NCBI GenBank assembly: GCA_016183805.1
Contig: JACPDX010000027.1
Location: 118,635 to 182,634, forward strand
Reading direction: 5' to 3'
From: Bacteroidota bacterium
GTDB taxonomy: Bacteria; Bacteroidota; Bacteroidia; Flavobacteriales_E; Vicingaceae
Length of the DNA stretch: 64,000 nucleotides
Shown: positions 45,272-53,596 of the stretch, one piece after another
How positions within the stretch are numbered: the stretch's first letter is position 1
How the letters are laid out: the number at the start of each line of letters is the position of its first letter
Program-made: the position numbers and the translations under genes
The notes under the pieces: model-generated
Database searches by the model: none
What the model was told of the DNA's origin: nothing
The model's input: the letters and a program-made list of their open reading frames with translations, nothing else

Positions 45272-47095
45272 ATGAAAAATATATTTAAAAATAAATGGGT
45301 CTTAATTATTATCGTATTAATAGTCGGAATAATTATTGGAAAATTAATTAGCCCTTCGGTAACTGATGGAGTAAAGGAATCTTCATATCAACACATTGAA
45401 GAATCTGCACATCAAATATGGACTTGTTCCATGCATCCACAAATACGAATGGATAAGCCGGGAAAATGCCCTATTTGTGGAATGGACTTAATTTTAGCTG
45501 ATGATAATAATCAGGCAGCATCCGACCCAAATGAAGTTAGCATGACTGAAGAAGCCATGAAATTGGCAGAAATCCAAATTATGGTGGTAGAGAAATCCAA
45601 ACCTGAAAAGGAAATTCGATTATTGGGAAAAATTAAACCAGATGAACGGTTATTAAATACGCAGGCGGTTCATATACCTGGCAGAATTGAAAAACTGTAT
45701 GTAAATTTTACTGGTGAAAAAATAGTAAAGGGGCAAAAAATTGCTAAAATATATTCACCAGAGTTAGTTACAGCTCAAAAAGAGTTGTTTGAAGCCATTA
45801 AATCAAAAACTACCTATCCTGAACTCTATCAAGCTTCCAAAAACAAATTAAAGCTTTGGAAATTAAACGATAACCAAATAGAAGCTATTGAAAAAAAAGG
45901 TGAAGTTGTTCAAGAAATAGATGTGTTGGCAGATTACTCAGGTATTGTAATGAAAAGAAATATTGAATTAGGAGATTACGTAAAAGAAGGTACTCCTTTG
46001 TTCGATTTAGCAGATTTGAGCAAGGTTTGGGTAATGTTTGAAGCTTATGAAACAGATATTCCCTGGATTCATGAAGGAGATAATATTTCTTTTACAATTA
46101 ATGGAGAGCCAAGAAATACTTATAATGGAACTGTTAATTATATAGATCCATTTGTTGATGCTAAAACAAGAATTACCAATGTAAGGGTGGAAGTAAACAA
46201 TTCACAATTAAAATTACTCCCGGAAATGTATGCAAATGGGATTGTAAAAGCTGATTTAAAAGGTGTTAAAAATGAAATAATTATACCAAAATCAGCTATA
46301 CTATGGACAGGTAAACGAGCAATAGTATATGTTAAAGTTCCAAATAGAGAAATGACATCTTTTGTGTATCGCGAGATTATTTTAGGAGAAGATGTCGGCG
46401 AATTTTATGTGGTTAAAAACGGATTGGAAGAAGGTGAAGAAATAGCAGTAAATGGAGTATTTAGAATTGACGCTTCTGCTCAATTGAGTTCCAAAAAAAG
46501 TATGATGAATCCGTCAGCCGACGGAGGGAAAACATCAACAGGTCATAATCATGGAAACATGAAAGCCGGAGAAAAGACGGATGAAACCGAAATGGCTAAT
46601 ATGAAGAAGAAAATAGTTATCGACCAATCAAAAATCCCTGCAAAATTTAAATCACAATTGGGAACTGTCGTGAATAGTTACTTGTTGCTTAAAGAAAAAC
46701 TTACTAATGATAATGCTAACATTCAAACAGATGTAAAGGCAATCCAAAAATCATTAAAAACAGTAGATATGAGTTTAGTGATGGAAGATGCTCATAATGA
46801 ATGGATGAAAGCTTTGAACAGTTTAAACAAAGAATTGAAATTACTAGAAAAAGCGGTAAATATTGAAGAGCAACGCAACCACTTTTTAACTATTAGTAAA
46901 TCACTTTCTGATGCGGTTCAGAAATTAGGTATTCAGATGGAAGCTGATAAAACACTTTATATAGAATTCTGCCCTATGGCAAACGAAAATAAAGGAGGAT
47001 ACTGGTTAAGTCTGGAAAAAGAGATTAAAAACCCCTATTTTGGAAAAAAAATGTTGAAATGTGGAGAAGTAAAAGCAACTATTAAAACAAATTAA
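45272..47095 (+). CDS. CusB-type periplasmic adaptor with HMBD and DUF3347 domains
   Basis: 607 residues. It has an N-terminal membrane anchor (WVLIIIVLIVGIIIGKL) and no lipobox. Residues about 49-72 form a heavy-metal-binding domain (WTCSMHPQIR...CPICGMDL: Cys/Met/His ligands). The adaptor core (about 100-410) has RIEKLYVNFTGEKIVKGQ, VLADYSGIVMKRNIELGD and LPEMYANGIVKADL. The C-terminal ~150 residues are a DUF3347 domain ending in FCPMAN...NPYFGKKMLKCGEV, a second likely metal site. It bridges CusA to the TolC-like channel. A His/Met-rich linker (GHNHGNMKAG) joins adaptor and DUF3347. The next gene starts 1 base after its stop. Confidence 0.93.
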   Translation: MKNIFKNKWVLIIIVLIVGIIIGKLISPSVTDGVKESSYQHIEESAHQIWTCSMHPQIRMDKPGKCPICGMDLILADDNNQAASDPNEVSMTEEAMKLAEIQIMVVEKSKPEKEIRLLGKIKPDERLLNTQAVHIPGRIEKLYVNFTGEKIVKGQKIAKIYSPELVTAQKELFEAIKSKTTYPELYQASKNKLKLWKLNDNQIEAIEKKGEVVQEIDVLADYSGIVMKRNIELGDYVKEGTPLFDLADLSKVWVMFEAYETDIPWIHEGDNISFTINGEPRNTYNGTVNYIDPFVDAKTRITNVRVEVNNSQLKLLPEMYANGIVKADLKGVKNEIIIPKSAILWTGKRAIVYVKVPNREMTSFVYREIILGEDVGEFYVVKNGLEEGEEIAVNGVFRIDASAQLSSKKSMMNPSADGGKTSTGHNHGNMKAGEKTDETEMANMKKKIVIDQSKIPAKFKSQLGTVVNSYLLLKEKLTNDNANIQTDVKAIQKSLKTVDMSLVMEDAHNEWMKALNSLNKELKLLEKAVNIEEQRNHFLTISKSLSDAVQKLGIQMEADKTLYIEFCPMANENKGGYWLSLEKEIKNPYFGKKMLKCGEVKATIKTN

Positions 47096-47096
47096 A

Positions 47097-47471
47097 ATGA
47101 AAAAACTAAAAATCCTATTTCTTTTTATGGTCTTTTCTACAATTTGTATAACTACTTGTTTTGCACAAACAGAGCAAAAAATATCGCTCGATAATTTACC
47201 AAAACAGGTAAAAGAGCAGTTGCATCATAAATTTCATGAGTATTCGATTGCTTCTATCCTACAGAAAACAGATGAAAAAGGAGTACTTACCTATTTGTTA
47301 ACTACCCGAAGAGATAAAAATTCATCAGAAACCATTGTTTATTATTTGATTTATGATTCGAGTGGAAAATTAATGAGTAAGAAAAAAGAGAAAGAATTTT
47401 ATTATACAGGAAAAGAAAATAAATCAACACCGGTTACTCCAAGTGGAAGTCAAGGAGGTCATCAACATTAA
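47097..47471 (+). CDS. Small secreted protein, possibly PepSY-like
   Basis: 124 residues with a signal peptide (ITTCFAQ). The mature part has LPKQVKEQLHHKFHEYSIASILQ, then two beta strands (VLTYLLTTRRDK, IVYYLIYDSSGKLM), and a flexible His-ending tail (GSQGGHQH). This strand/helix pattern and the LPxxVK...F opening resemble small PepSY-like proteins of the phylum. The His tail may bind metal. It begins directly after the adaptor stop, so it is in the efflux operon. Confidence 0.6.
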   Translation: MKKLKILFLFMVFSTICITTCFAQTEQKISLDNLPKQVKEQLHHKFHEYSIASILQKTDEKGVLTYLLTTRRDKNSSETIVYYLIYDSSGKLMSKKKEKEFYYTGKENKSTPVTPSGSQGGHQH

Positions 47472-47474
47472 AAA

Positions 47475-47585
47475 AATAAATAAACAATTAATTATAAATC
47501 TTTAAGATTAAAATTATGAAGACAACAAAATTAGTACTCGCAATGGTAATAAGTTTATTTAGTTACACAGTTTCGATAGCACAAG
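47475..47585 (+). repeat. Leader/signal-peptide module, copy A
   Basis: The 5' untranslated stretch (AACAATTAATTATAAATC.TTTAAGATTAAAA) and the signal-peptide codons are nearly identical to those at 47945-48057 and 49090-49211. The downstream mature coding sequences differ. Confidence 0.75.
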
Positions 47586-47944
47586 AACCTGAAAATTCTA
47601 AAGAATACACTTGTTCGATGCATCCTGAGGTAATAAGTAATAAACCGGAATTTTGCCCAAAATGCGGAATGAAATTAATTGAAAAAGGAAGCAAAGCTAA
47701 TACGAATAAAGTAGCTCCAACTTATACCTGTTCTATGCATCCAGAAGTAGTTTCTGACACACCCGATAAGTGCCCAAAATGTGGAATGAATTTGGTGATA
47801 AAAGGAGAAAATTCAGGAGGTAAAGGTATGGGGTGTATGGGAATGATGCATGGTGATAAGAAACATAAAGGGGCACTATACGTCGTTGGTGGTGCTTTAA
47901 TGGTTGGAATGATGGCTGTAATTATGGTGCTTGCCGCTCGATAA
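47516..47944 (+). CDS. Secreted protein with two heavy-metal-binding domains and C-terminal helix
   Basis: 142 residues. The signal peptide (KTTKLVLAMVISLFSYTVSIAQ) belongs to the shared leader module. Two copies of the metal motif follow: YTCSMHPEVI...FCPKCGMKL (about 29-53) and YTCSMHPEVV...KCPKCGMNL (about 72-96). Each presents Cys, Met and His ligands typical for copper/silver. A Met/Gly/His-rich linker (GKGMGCMGMMHGDKKHKG) and a C-terminal membrane helix (GALMVGMMAVIMVLAA) end the protein. It is likely a membrane-tethered periplasmic metal sponge. Confidence 0.85.
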   Translation: MKTTKLVLAMVISLFSYTVSIAQEPENSKEYTCSMHPEVISNKPEFCPKCGMKLIEKGSKANTNKVAPTYTCSMHPEVVSDTPDKCPKCGMNLVIKGENSGGKGMGCMGMMHGDKKHKGALYVVGGALMVGMMAVIMVLAAR

Positions 47945-48057
47945 AAAAATAAATGAACAATTAATTATAACCCTTTAAGATTAAAATGATGAAAGCACAA
48001 AAATTGGTACTCGTGATGGTAATAAGTTTATTTAGCTACACAACTACAATGGCTCAA
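47945..48057 (+). repeat. Leader/signal-peptide module, copy B
   Basis: Nearly the same leader and signal-peptide codons as copy A, but leading into an unrelated T9SS protein. Confidence 0.75.
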
Positions 48058-49071
48058 ATTGTTCTTGATATAAACGATTTACCTGATGTTGGCGATGTTC
48101 AGATAAGCGTTAAAGTAGATAGCACACAAGGGTTAATGCTTCAGCCGGGTAATTCGGGGAATAATGTTCTATGGGATTTTAGTAACCTGTTACCTTGTTG
48201 TGGAACAGTTGAGTCATCTCTTGATACGATGATTTGGGAAGAACACACTTCTACTCCGAATGCTGCTGTTTTTCCGCTTTCAAACATTGTGAATAAAGAA
48301 AACTGTTTTATTTATCATTCGCATGTTACGCATGTGGACGAAACAGATTGTTACTACAACCATTACATAAAAGACAGTACAGGGTTGTTGTATTATGGCT
48401 TAGAATATCCTGCAAAATCTACATTTAATAATTATTGGAACATCTTCCCCTTATTAACTTATGGCGATTCACTACAACATACAGCCACTATTCACATTCC
48501 CATTTCTCCAGACAGTGTCAGAGTTTATCATATTGATTATTTGTCTGTTGCCGATGCATGGGGAACCGTTGTAACCCCTACCGATACAACGGTTGATGCA
48601 ATCCGTATTTACACTACAGAAACAGTATTTGATACGCTGTATGTAAATGGAATTGTGCAACAAGTATCTAATTATGTGGGCAATTATTATTACCGCTGGT
48701 ACACAAAAAATCTCGGATTTCCTGTTTTAGAAATTGCCAAGGGTATGCAGACACAGCAACCACCCTTTTTTCAAAAAGTTAGTTATGCAAAAGAACTGAA
48801 TATAGCAATTGGTATTATTGATAATACTACTGCTCTTTTTGAAAAAATAAAAATTTATCCAAATCCATTCGACAATAATATTACAATTGTTCAGCCGTTC
48901 AGCAAATCAAGCGAACTGATAATTTACAACGTGAAGGGAGAAATCATTTATACTACCAACATCTCATCGCAACATATTGTAAAAACAGAAGAATGGAATG
49001 AGGGAATTTACTTTTATCAACTAAGACAAGGTCAAGAAATAGTTGCAACAGGAAAGATTATAAAAAGATAA
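47989..49071 (+). CDS. T9SS type A sorting-domain protein of unknown function
   Basis: 360 residues from the second of two tandem ATGs, the one that aligns with the start of the neighbouring leader copies. The signal peptide (KAQKLVLVMVISLFSYTTTMAQ) is shared with the two metal-binding proteins. The mature part is beta-rich and unrelated to them (VWDFSNLLPCC..., DSVRVYHIDYLSVADAWGTV). The last ~75 residues are a T9SS type A signal (IKIYPNPFDNNITIVQPF ... GIYFYQLRQGQEIVATGKI), so the protein leaves through the type IX system. No metal motif is seen. Its place in the metal region is probably explained by acquisition of the neighbour's promoter and signal peptide. Confidence 0.8.
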   Translation: MKAQKLVLVMVISLFSYTTTMAQIVLDINDLPDVGDVQISVKVDSTQGLMLQPGNSGNNVLWDFSNLLPCCGTVESSLDTMIWEEHTSTPNAAVFPLSNIVNKENCFIYHSHVTHVDETDCYYNHYIKDSTGLLYYGLEYPAKSTFNNYWNIFPLLTYGDSLQHTATIHIPISPDSVRVYHIDYLSVADAWGTVVTPTDTTVDAIRIYTTETVFDTLYVNGIVQQVSNYVGNYYYRWYTKNLGFPVLEIAKGMQTQQPPFFQKVSYAKELNIAIGIIDNTTALFEKIKIYPNPFDNNITIVQPFSKSSELIIYNVKGEIIYTTNISSQHIVKTEEWNEGIYFYQLRQGQEIVATGKIIKR

Positions 49072-49089
49072 TTAGAAATGCATATTAAA

Positions 49090-49211
49090 AATAATAAATA
49101 AACAGTTTAAACAATTAATTACAAACCTTAAAAATTAAAACGATGAAAACACAAAAATTAGTACTCGCAATGGCAATTAGTTTATTTAGCTATACAGCCA
49201 CCATAGCTCAA
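49090..49211 (+). repeat. Leader/signal-peptide module, copy C
   Basis: Third copy: AACAATTAATTACAAACCTTAAAAATTAAAA-type leader and KTQKLVLAMAISLFSYTATIAQ signal codons, preceding another metal-binding protein. Confidence 0.75.
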
Positions 49212-49601
49212 ATGCACGATCATTCTAAAATGAAAACGGATGATGCTGCCAAAATGAAAATGGATGACAAAACAACGTATGCTTGCCCCATGAAATGCGA
49301 AGGAGATAAAACTTACGAAAAAGAAGGAAAATGCCCTAAATGTGCAATGAATTTAACTAAAAACGAAGCAGGACAAAAGAGTGATTCCAAAAAAAAATCG
49401 TGTTGTGCAGCAGCTGGAGGAAAAGAACATAAATGCGATATGAAAATGGGAAAAGAAGATGAAAAAACATCCTCATCATACAGTTGCCCCATGAAATGTG
49501 AAGGAGATAAAACCTATACGAAAGCAGGTGATTGTCCAAAATGCGGAATGAATTTAAAAACAACTAAAAAAGAAGAAGACCACAGTGGTCATAACCATTA
49601 A
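49143..49601 (+). CDS. Secreted protein with two heavy-metal-binding domains
   Basis: 152 residues. After the shared signal peptide comes MHDHSKMKTDDAAKMKMDD (His/Met-rich). A first metal module follows (YACPMKCEGDKTYEKEG...CPKCAMNL), then a Cys/Lys-rich linker (KKKSCCAAAGGKEHKCDMKMG), a second module (YSCPMKCEGDKTYTKAG...CPKCGMNL), and a His tail (HSGHNH). Unlike the 47516 protein, it has CPMKCEGDKTY in place of CSMHPEV, the variant with an extra Cys. No membrane tail, so it is probably soluble in the periplasm. Likely copper sequestration. Confidence 0.82.
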   Translation: MKTQKLVLAMAISLFSYTATIAQMHDHSKMKTDDAAKMKMDDKTTYACPMKCEGDKTYEKEGKCPKCAMNLTKNEAGQKSDSKKKSCCAAAGGKEHKCDMKMGKEDEKTSSSYSCPMKCEGDKTYTKAGDCPKCGMNLKTTKKEEDHSGHNH

Positions 49602-49723
49602 AATCAATAAATCCTGCATAGGTAAGAAAAGGAGAATATCTGTTCTGTTTCTCCCTCCTAAATTGTGCAATTAAATAGAAGATATACTCTTTTTCTTGTG
49701 CAGGTATAATAAATTATAAAATT

Positions 49724-50344
49724 ATGAAAAAACAAATTTTAACAATCGGGATTGCAATTTTATTTGCAATCGGAAGCACAACTTTTATCAGTTGTGGAAA
49801 CCAACAAAACAATGAGGGCGATGAACACGATCATTCAGATGTACACGCTCACGAACATACAACGGAAGAGCATGCACCACAAGGAACAACAGCCACTTAT
49901 GAAGGCGAAAAAGCAAAAGATTTATCACTCATTTTAGAGAGTTATTTTTCATTAAAAAATGCGTTGGTAAAAGATGATGCTGAAACGGCTGCTGAAGCTA
50001 GTGAAAAATTACTTGCTAGATTGAATGGCTTTGATATGTCTGTTGTATCTACCGATAAAATGAAAGAATACATGGAAATTATGGAAGATGCTGTTGAAAA
50101 TACAGAGCATATTTCTGAAAATGCCGACAAAATTGACCATCAACGAGAACATTTTGTAAATTTAAGTGACGACATGAATGATTTACTTGCATTAATTGGC
50201 ACCGATAAAAAGTTATACCGAGATTTTTGTCCAATGGCAAACGATGGCAAAGGAGCTATTTGGATTAGTGAAACCAAAGAAATTCAAAATCCATACATGG
50301 GAACTAAAATGCCTACTTGTGGTAAAATTCAAAAAGAATGGTAA
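49724..50344 (+). CDS. DUF3347 lipoprotein
   Basis: 206 residues. The signal peptide ends in a lipobox (TTFISC), then a His/Glu-rich stretch (DEHDHSDVHAHEHTTEEHAP) that likely binds metal. The rest (about 65-206) is a DUF3347 helical domain ending FCPMANDGKGAIWIS...NPYMGTKMPTCGKI. The same domain, with the same FCPMAN..NPY.G..M..CG ligand set, is fused to the adaptor at 45272. It is probably a periplasmic copper-binding partner of the pump. Confidence 0.85.
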   Translation: MKKQILTIGIAILFAIGSTTFISCGNQQNNEGDEHDHSDVHAHEHTTEEHAPQGTTATYEGEKAKDLSLILESYFSLKNALVKDDAETAAEASEKLLARLNGFDMSVVSTDKMKEYMEIMEDAVENTEHISENADKIDHQREHFVNLSDDMNDLLALIGTDKKLYRDFCPMANDGKGAIWISETKEIQNPYMGTKMPTCGKIQKEW

Positions 50345-50347
50345 TTA

Positions 50348-50794
50348 ATGAAATGGGTTAAAAAAATAGTGTTTTTAGTTTTGGTTAGTTTAGTAGGGAT
50401 TCAATTTTTCCCTACTAAACGAAATCAAAATACTGCCATTCTAACCGCAGATTTTACCAAAACTTTTGATGTTCCAACGAATATTCAATCCATTTTAAAA
50501 ACCTCTTGTTACGATTGCCACAGTAACAACACCAATTATCCTTGGTACAATAAAACACAACCCATAAGTTGGTTTATGGAACATCATATTAAAAAGGGTA
50601 AGGCTGAATTAAATTTTAGCGAATTTGGAATGTATTCAAAAAGAAAACAAAAAAATAAGCTAAAAGCTATTGTAAATCAAATTAAAGAGGGAGAAATGCC
50701 CTTATCAAGTTATACATTTATTCATAGCAATGCAAAATTAACTGAACAGCAAAAAAAAGAAATTATGAATTGGATAAATACCCTATTGCGATGA
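50348..50794 (+). CDS. Heme-binding-domain protein (single CxxCH)
   Basis: 148 residues. It has an N-terminal membrane helix ([16 protein letters not shown]) and one heme-attachment motif [16 protein letters not shown], followed by [21 protein letters not shown] and [18 protein letters not shown]. This is the Haem_bd family of Bacteroidota, thought to be a periplasmic c-type cytochrome-like protein. It begins 3 bases after the DUF3347 gene. Its stop overlaps the next start as ATGA. Confidence 0.88.
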   Translation: MKWVKKIVFLVLVSLVGIQFFPTKRNQNTAILTADFTKTFDVPTNIQSILKTSCYDCHSNNTNYPWYNKTQPISWFMEHHIKKGKAELNFSEFGMYSKRKQKNKLKAIVNQIKEGEMPLSSYTFIHSNAKLTEQQKKEIMNWINTLLR

Positions 50795-52038
50795 ACAATC
50801 TGTCTCAAATAATCCAACAATATAAATCCGACCGGGAAAGTGTTTATACTACTTGGTTTGTTAATAATGACCAGCGATTAAAAGCATTCCGAACCATTCG
50901 TAGAGGTGTTTTTCAAGTTATTGAGGATATAAAAAACAACACCTTTCCCAACGATTTTAAAGGGAGTAGTTTAGAATTTGTGTTGAGTTGCATTGCCGAA
51001 CAAAAACAAATTTTTGTTGGAGTGGCTCATCCCTTTTATTGGAAACCAAAACTACGAATTCCTGATATTTACGAAAACCAAAACAATAAAATTGCTTTTG
51101 GTCAATTTTTAGAAAATGCCATCAACGCTAAAACCGAAGAGCAAGTTTTAAAAGAAATAGTAAAATTAGACGAACTTAAAATAAAAGGATTAGGTCCGGC
51201 AGTAGCGAGTATTCTATATTTTTTGCACCCTACTTGGTTCCCGCCTTTCAATACAGCTATTCTCAACGGATTTAACTTTTTATTTATAGATAAAAAGAAG
51301 TTAGGAAGTTGGACAGAGTACCTAAAAATAAGAGAAACGATAATTGAAACCAACAATAAACATAAAGCCGAATTATCTAATGATTTAGGAGCAATTGCAG
51401 GGTTATGTTTTGAAATAGGGGCACAAAAGATGTTGATTGGAAATGATGAATATTTAAGCGAAGTAGAACGAATAAAGTTTGAAAAAAATATTTTAAAACG
51501 TCAAAAAGAAATTCGGGAAGAAAAAGTTGAAGAAAATCTTCATAATGAAATGCAATACCATTTATTAAAAATTGGTGCATCATTAGGTTTTGATGTTACC
51601 CCTGCAAGTAATGACAAAAGCAAATCTTTTAACAACCAAAATTTTTCTTTTATTTCGATTAATAAATTCCCTGAATTAGCAACTGACAAAGACACCCAAA
51701 ACACCATAAAACTAATTGATGTGCTTTGGTTTCAAAAAGGTACTAATAAAATTGTTGGAGCTTTTGAGGTAGAAAAAAGCACCAGTATTTATTCGGGTAT
51801 TTTACGCCTATCCGATTTGCACTTTAGTATTGGAACTGGGAACGAGGTGTTTTATATTATCATTCCTGATAATCGTGAAAAAGATGTGATTCAACAATTA
51901 AACAGACCGGTTATAAAAAATTCAAATATAAATATCAACTATATCCTATTTTCAGAATTAAAAGCCAATTGTGATGCAATATGCAAATTTGGAACAGACC
52001 AACGTATTTTGGAAAAAATAACTAACATAAAAAAATAA
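50791..52038 (+). CDS. HhH plus PD-(D/E)XK-like nuclease protein, unknown
   Basis: 415 residues from the ATG at 50791, chosen because it forms an ATGA overlap with the upstream stop; an in-frame ATG also exists at 50770. The N-terminal half is helical and contains a helix-hairpin-helix ([22 protein letters not shown]), a non-specific DNA-binding module found in glycosylases. After a charged coiled stretch (about 215-260) the C-terminal part resembles a restriction-endonuclease fold: D310 (KLIDVLWF), then E326, E328 and K329 in [20 protein letters not shown]. No signal peptide. It could be a DNA-repair or defence nuclease; the family is not named with confidence. Confidence 0.6.
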   Translation: MNNLSQIIQQYKSDRESVYTTWFVNNDQRLKAFRTIRRGVFQVIEDIKNNTFPNDFKGSSLEFVLSCIAEQKQIFVGVAHPFYWKPKLRIPDIYENQNNKIAFGQFLENAINAKTEEQVLKEIVKLDELKIKGLGPAVASILYFLHPTWFPPFNTAILNGFNFLFIDKKKLGSWTEYLKIRETIIETNNKHKAELSNDLGAIAGLCFEIGAQKMLIGNDEYLSEVERIKFEKNILKRQKEIREEKVEENLHNEMQYHLLKIGASLGFDVTPASNDKSKSFNNQNFSFISINKFPELATDKDTQNTIKLIDVLWFQKGTNKIVGAFEVEKSTSIYSGILRLSDLHFSIGTGNEVFYIIIPDNREKDVIQQLNRPVIKNSNININYILFSELKANCDAICKFGTDQRILEKITNIKK

Positions 52039-52045
52039 AATTACT

Positions 52046-52597
52046 ATGAAACAATCAAACTATATAACTGCTTTTATCCTATGCTGGATAATTTTTTTAC
52101 CTCAAGTTAAAGCACAAGATATTTATCGGACTCAAAATGGAGATATGCTAATAACAGTAGTTTCTAATGATTCTATTTTAAAAATCACAAACAAAGAGTT
52201 GTTTATACAACTTAGTTATGAAACAGCCCGATTTACGATAAAAATGGATAAATCAAATTTTAAAACAGGGATTGATTCACTTGATAAAAGGCTTAGCAAA
52301 TTGAAATATGAAATCATAGAGTTTAAAGGTAAATTGGGTATTCAAAATATTAACACGAATGGGCATCCTCCTCTTGATTTTAAAGTAGAAGGTATTATTT
52401 CTACCAATCAAAAGACCATCTTCGGCGATGGACATTTGGAACATATATCTAGCAGAGGTTTGTATTCTTGCCTGTTAACACTTAAATTCAATTTAAAAAT
52501 TAATGATTTGGGGTTAAATTTTGAAGGCCTGAACTTAAAAGAAGACATTCAAATTGATGTTGTTCAAGCGGTTTTAAATAAATCAGAAGACGATTAA
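52046..52597 (+). CDS. YceI-like secreted protein
   Basis: 183 residues with a signal peptide (LPQVKAQ). The mature part fits a YceI-type lipocalin-like barrel in size and order: KITNKELFIQLSYETARFTIKMDKSNFKTGID, then FKVEGIISTNQKTIFGDGHLEH and a C-terminal INDLGLNFEGLNLKEDIQIDVVQAVL. YceI proteins bind long-chain isoprenoid-type molecules in the periplasm. It starts 7 bases after the nuclease stop. Confidence 0.65.
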   Translation: MKQSNYITAFILCWIIFLPQVKAQDIYRTQNGDMLITVVSNDSILKITNKELFIQLSYETARFTIKMDKSNFKTGIDSLDKRLSKLKYEIIEFKGKLGIQNINTNGHPPLDFKVEGIISTNQKTIFGDGHLEHISSRGLYSCLLTLKFNLKINDLGLNFEGLNLKEDIQIDVVQAVLNKSEDD

Positions 52598-52616
52598 TTT
52601 ATAAAAATCGAAAACG

Positions 52617-52895
52617 ATGAAAAAAAGTAACATAATGAAAACTTTTGAAGAACAATTTAATCAAATTTTAATAGAAAAATTTTTTGTAGCCGAAGATGAT
52701 ATTTTAGATAATTCAAGGTTTTTAGTTGAACTAAATTTTGAATTGATAGATATTGTTAATTTTATTATAGAAGTTCAAAATAAATTTAAAGTGGTAATTC
52801 CAAGACATGATGTTAAACATGTACTAACTGTAGGAGGTGCAAAAATGTACATTAAACAACGATTAAAGGTGTATAATTATGATTATAATAACTAA
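52617..52895 (+). CDS. Acyl-carrier-protein-like protein lacking the phosphopantetheine serine
   Basis: 92 residues (a second ATG lies at 52635). The fold pattern follows ACP: an acidic helix I with VAEDDIL, a loop VELNFELIDIV that aligns with the ACP stretch DLGADSLDTV, then IIEVQNKFKVVIPRHDVKHVLTVGGAKMYI, which matches ACP helices II-IV. The position of the 4'-phosphopantetheine serine is Leu (L43 in ELI, against DSL). It therefore cannot carry an acyl chain in the usual way. Its function is unknown. It lies 19 bases after the YceI-like gene. Confidence 0.65.
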   Translation: MKKSNIMKTFEEQFNQILIEKFFVAEDDILDNSRFLVELNFELIDIVNFIIEVQNKFKVVIPRHDVKHVLTVGGAKMYIKQRLKVYNYDYNN

Positions 52896-53011
52896 AACAA
52901 GAATGTTAAAAATTTCTATTATGAAATAGCCACGTGCAAAAGCACACAAAATGTGATGAAGATAACATGGTATATTCCATATGACATATAAAAAATAATA
53001 AATATCTACAT

Positions 53012-53140
53012 ATGAAAGAATGTTGTAAAACAGATGATGTGCTTGAACAAAGTAAATTTAAAAAATATTTGAAGTGGTTTATTTACTTGTTATTGATGGG
53101 TATTATTAGCTTTGTTTTATTTAAACAACTCACCTCTTAA
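53012..53140 (+). CDS. Very small Cys-Cys membrane protein
   Basis: 42 residues: MKECCKTDDVLEQSKFKKYL followed by one membrane helix (WFIYLLLMGIISFVLF) and a short tail. The CC pair at the N-terminus, facing the cytosol if the helix is an N-in anchor, could bind metal. The position inside the metal region and the clean start and stop argue that it is real. It is too short for a family assignment. Confidence 0.55.
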   Translation: MKECCKTDDVLEQSKFKKYLKWFIYLLLMGIISFVLFKQLTS

Positions 53141-53160
53141 CAATCACTAAAACAAATAAA

Positions 53161-53427
53161 ATGAAAATGAAAATCAAAATGAAAAAACAAATCGTCACAG
53201 CAACATTAATACTTACAGTAACAATGTTCGTTGCTTCTTGCGGAAGCAAAACTTCAGAAAACAATGCGGAAAATACAACAACCGAACAAATCGAAAACGT
53301 GAAATATCAATGTCCCATGAAGTGTGAGGGCGAAAAAACGTATGACAAACCCGGACAATGCCCTAAGTGCAACATGGATTTGGAACAAATCGAAAAAAAC
53401 CATGAACATAGTGAGCACAATCATTAA
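53161..53427 (+). CDS. Heavy-metal-binding lipoprotein
   Basis: 88 residues. An N-terminal MKMKIKMKKQIVTATL precedes a lipobox (FVASC), though an internal ATG at 53179 gives a more usual length. The mature part has one metal module (YQCPMKCEGEKTYDKPG...CPKCNMDL), the same CPMKCEG form as the 49143 protein, and a His tail (EHSEHNH). It is probably anchored in the outer or inner membrane as a copper-binding lipoprotein. Confidence 0.8.
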   Translation: MKMKIKMKKQIVTATLILTVTMFVASCGSKTSENNAENTTTEQIENVKYQCPMKCEGEKTYDKPGQCPKCNMDLEQIEKNHEHSEHNH

Positions 53428-53492
53428 TTGCTCATTACAAGCAGCAGTTTATGAAACAATAATTATTAAGGGATTCGAAAACTTATCTTAAA

Positions 53493-53543
53493 ATGGAACA
53501 TATAATTCACCACGACCATCATCATCCAACACGTGATGCATAA
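53493..53543 (+). pseudogene. Tiny His-rich frame, possible relic
   Basis: A 16-codon frame, MEHIIHHDHHHPTRDA, ends in TAA. The frame beyond the stop continues LFLGMLSKNKKRRR before another stop. It may be the remnant of a His-rich metal transporter start. Weak evidence; a chance frame is possible. Confidence 0.25.
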
Positions 53544-53596
53544 CTGTTTTTAGGTATGTTATCTAAAAATAAAAAAAGAAGAAGAAATTATTATAA

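Noticed and set aside
52915..52960. Short CACGTGCAAAAGCACAC hairpin after the ACP-like gene
   Set aside because: Stem too short and without a T-run; no RNA family recognised.
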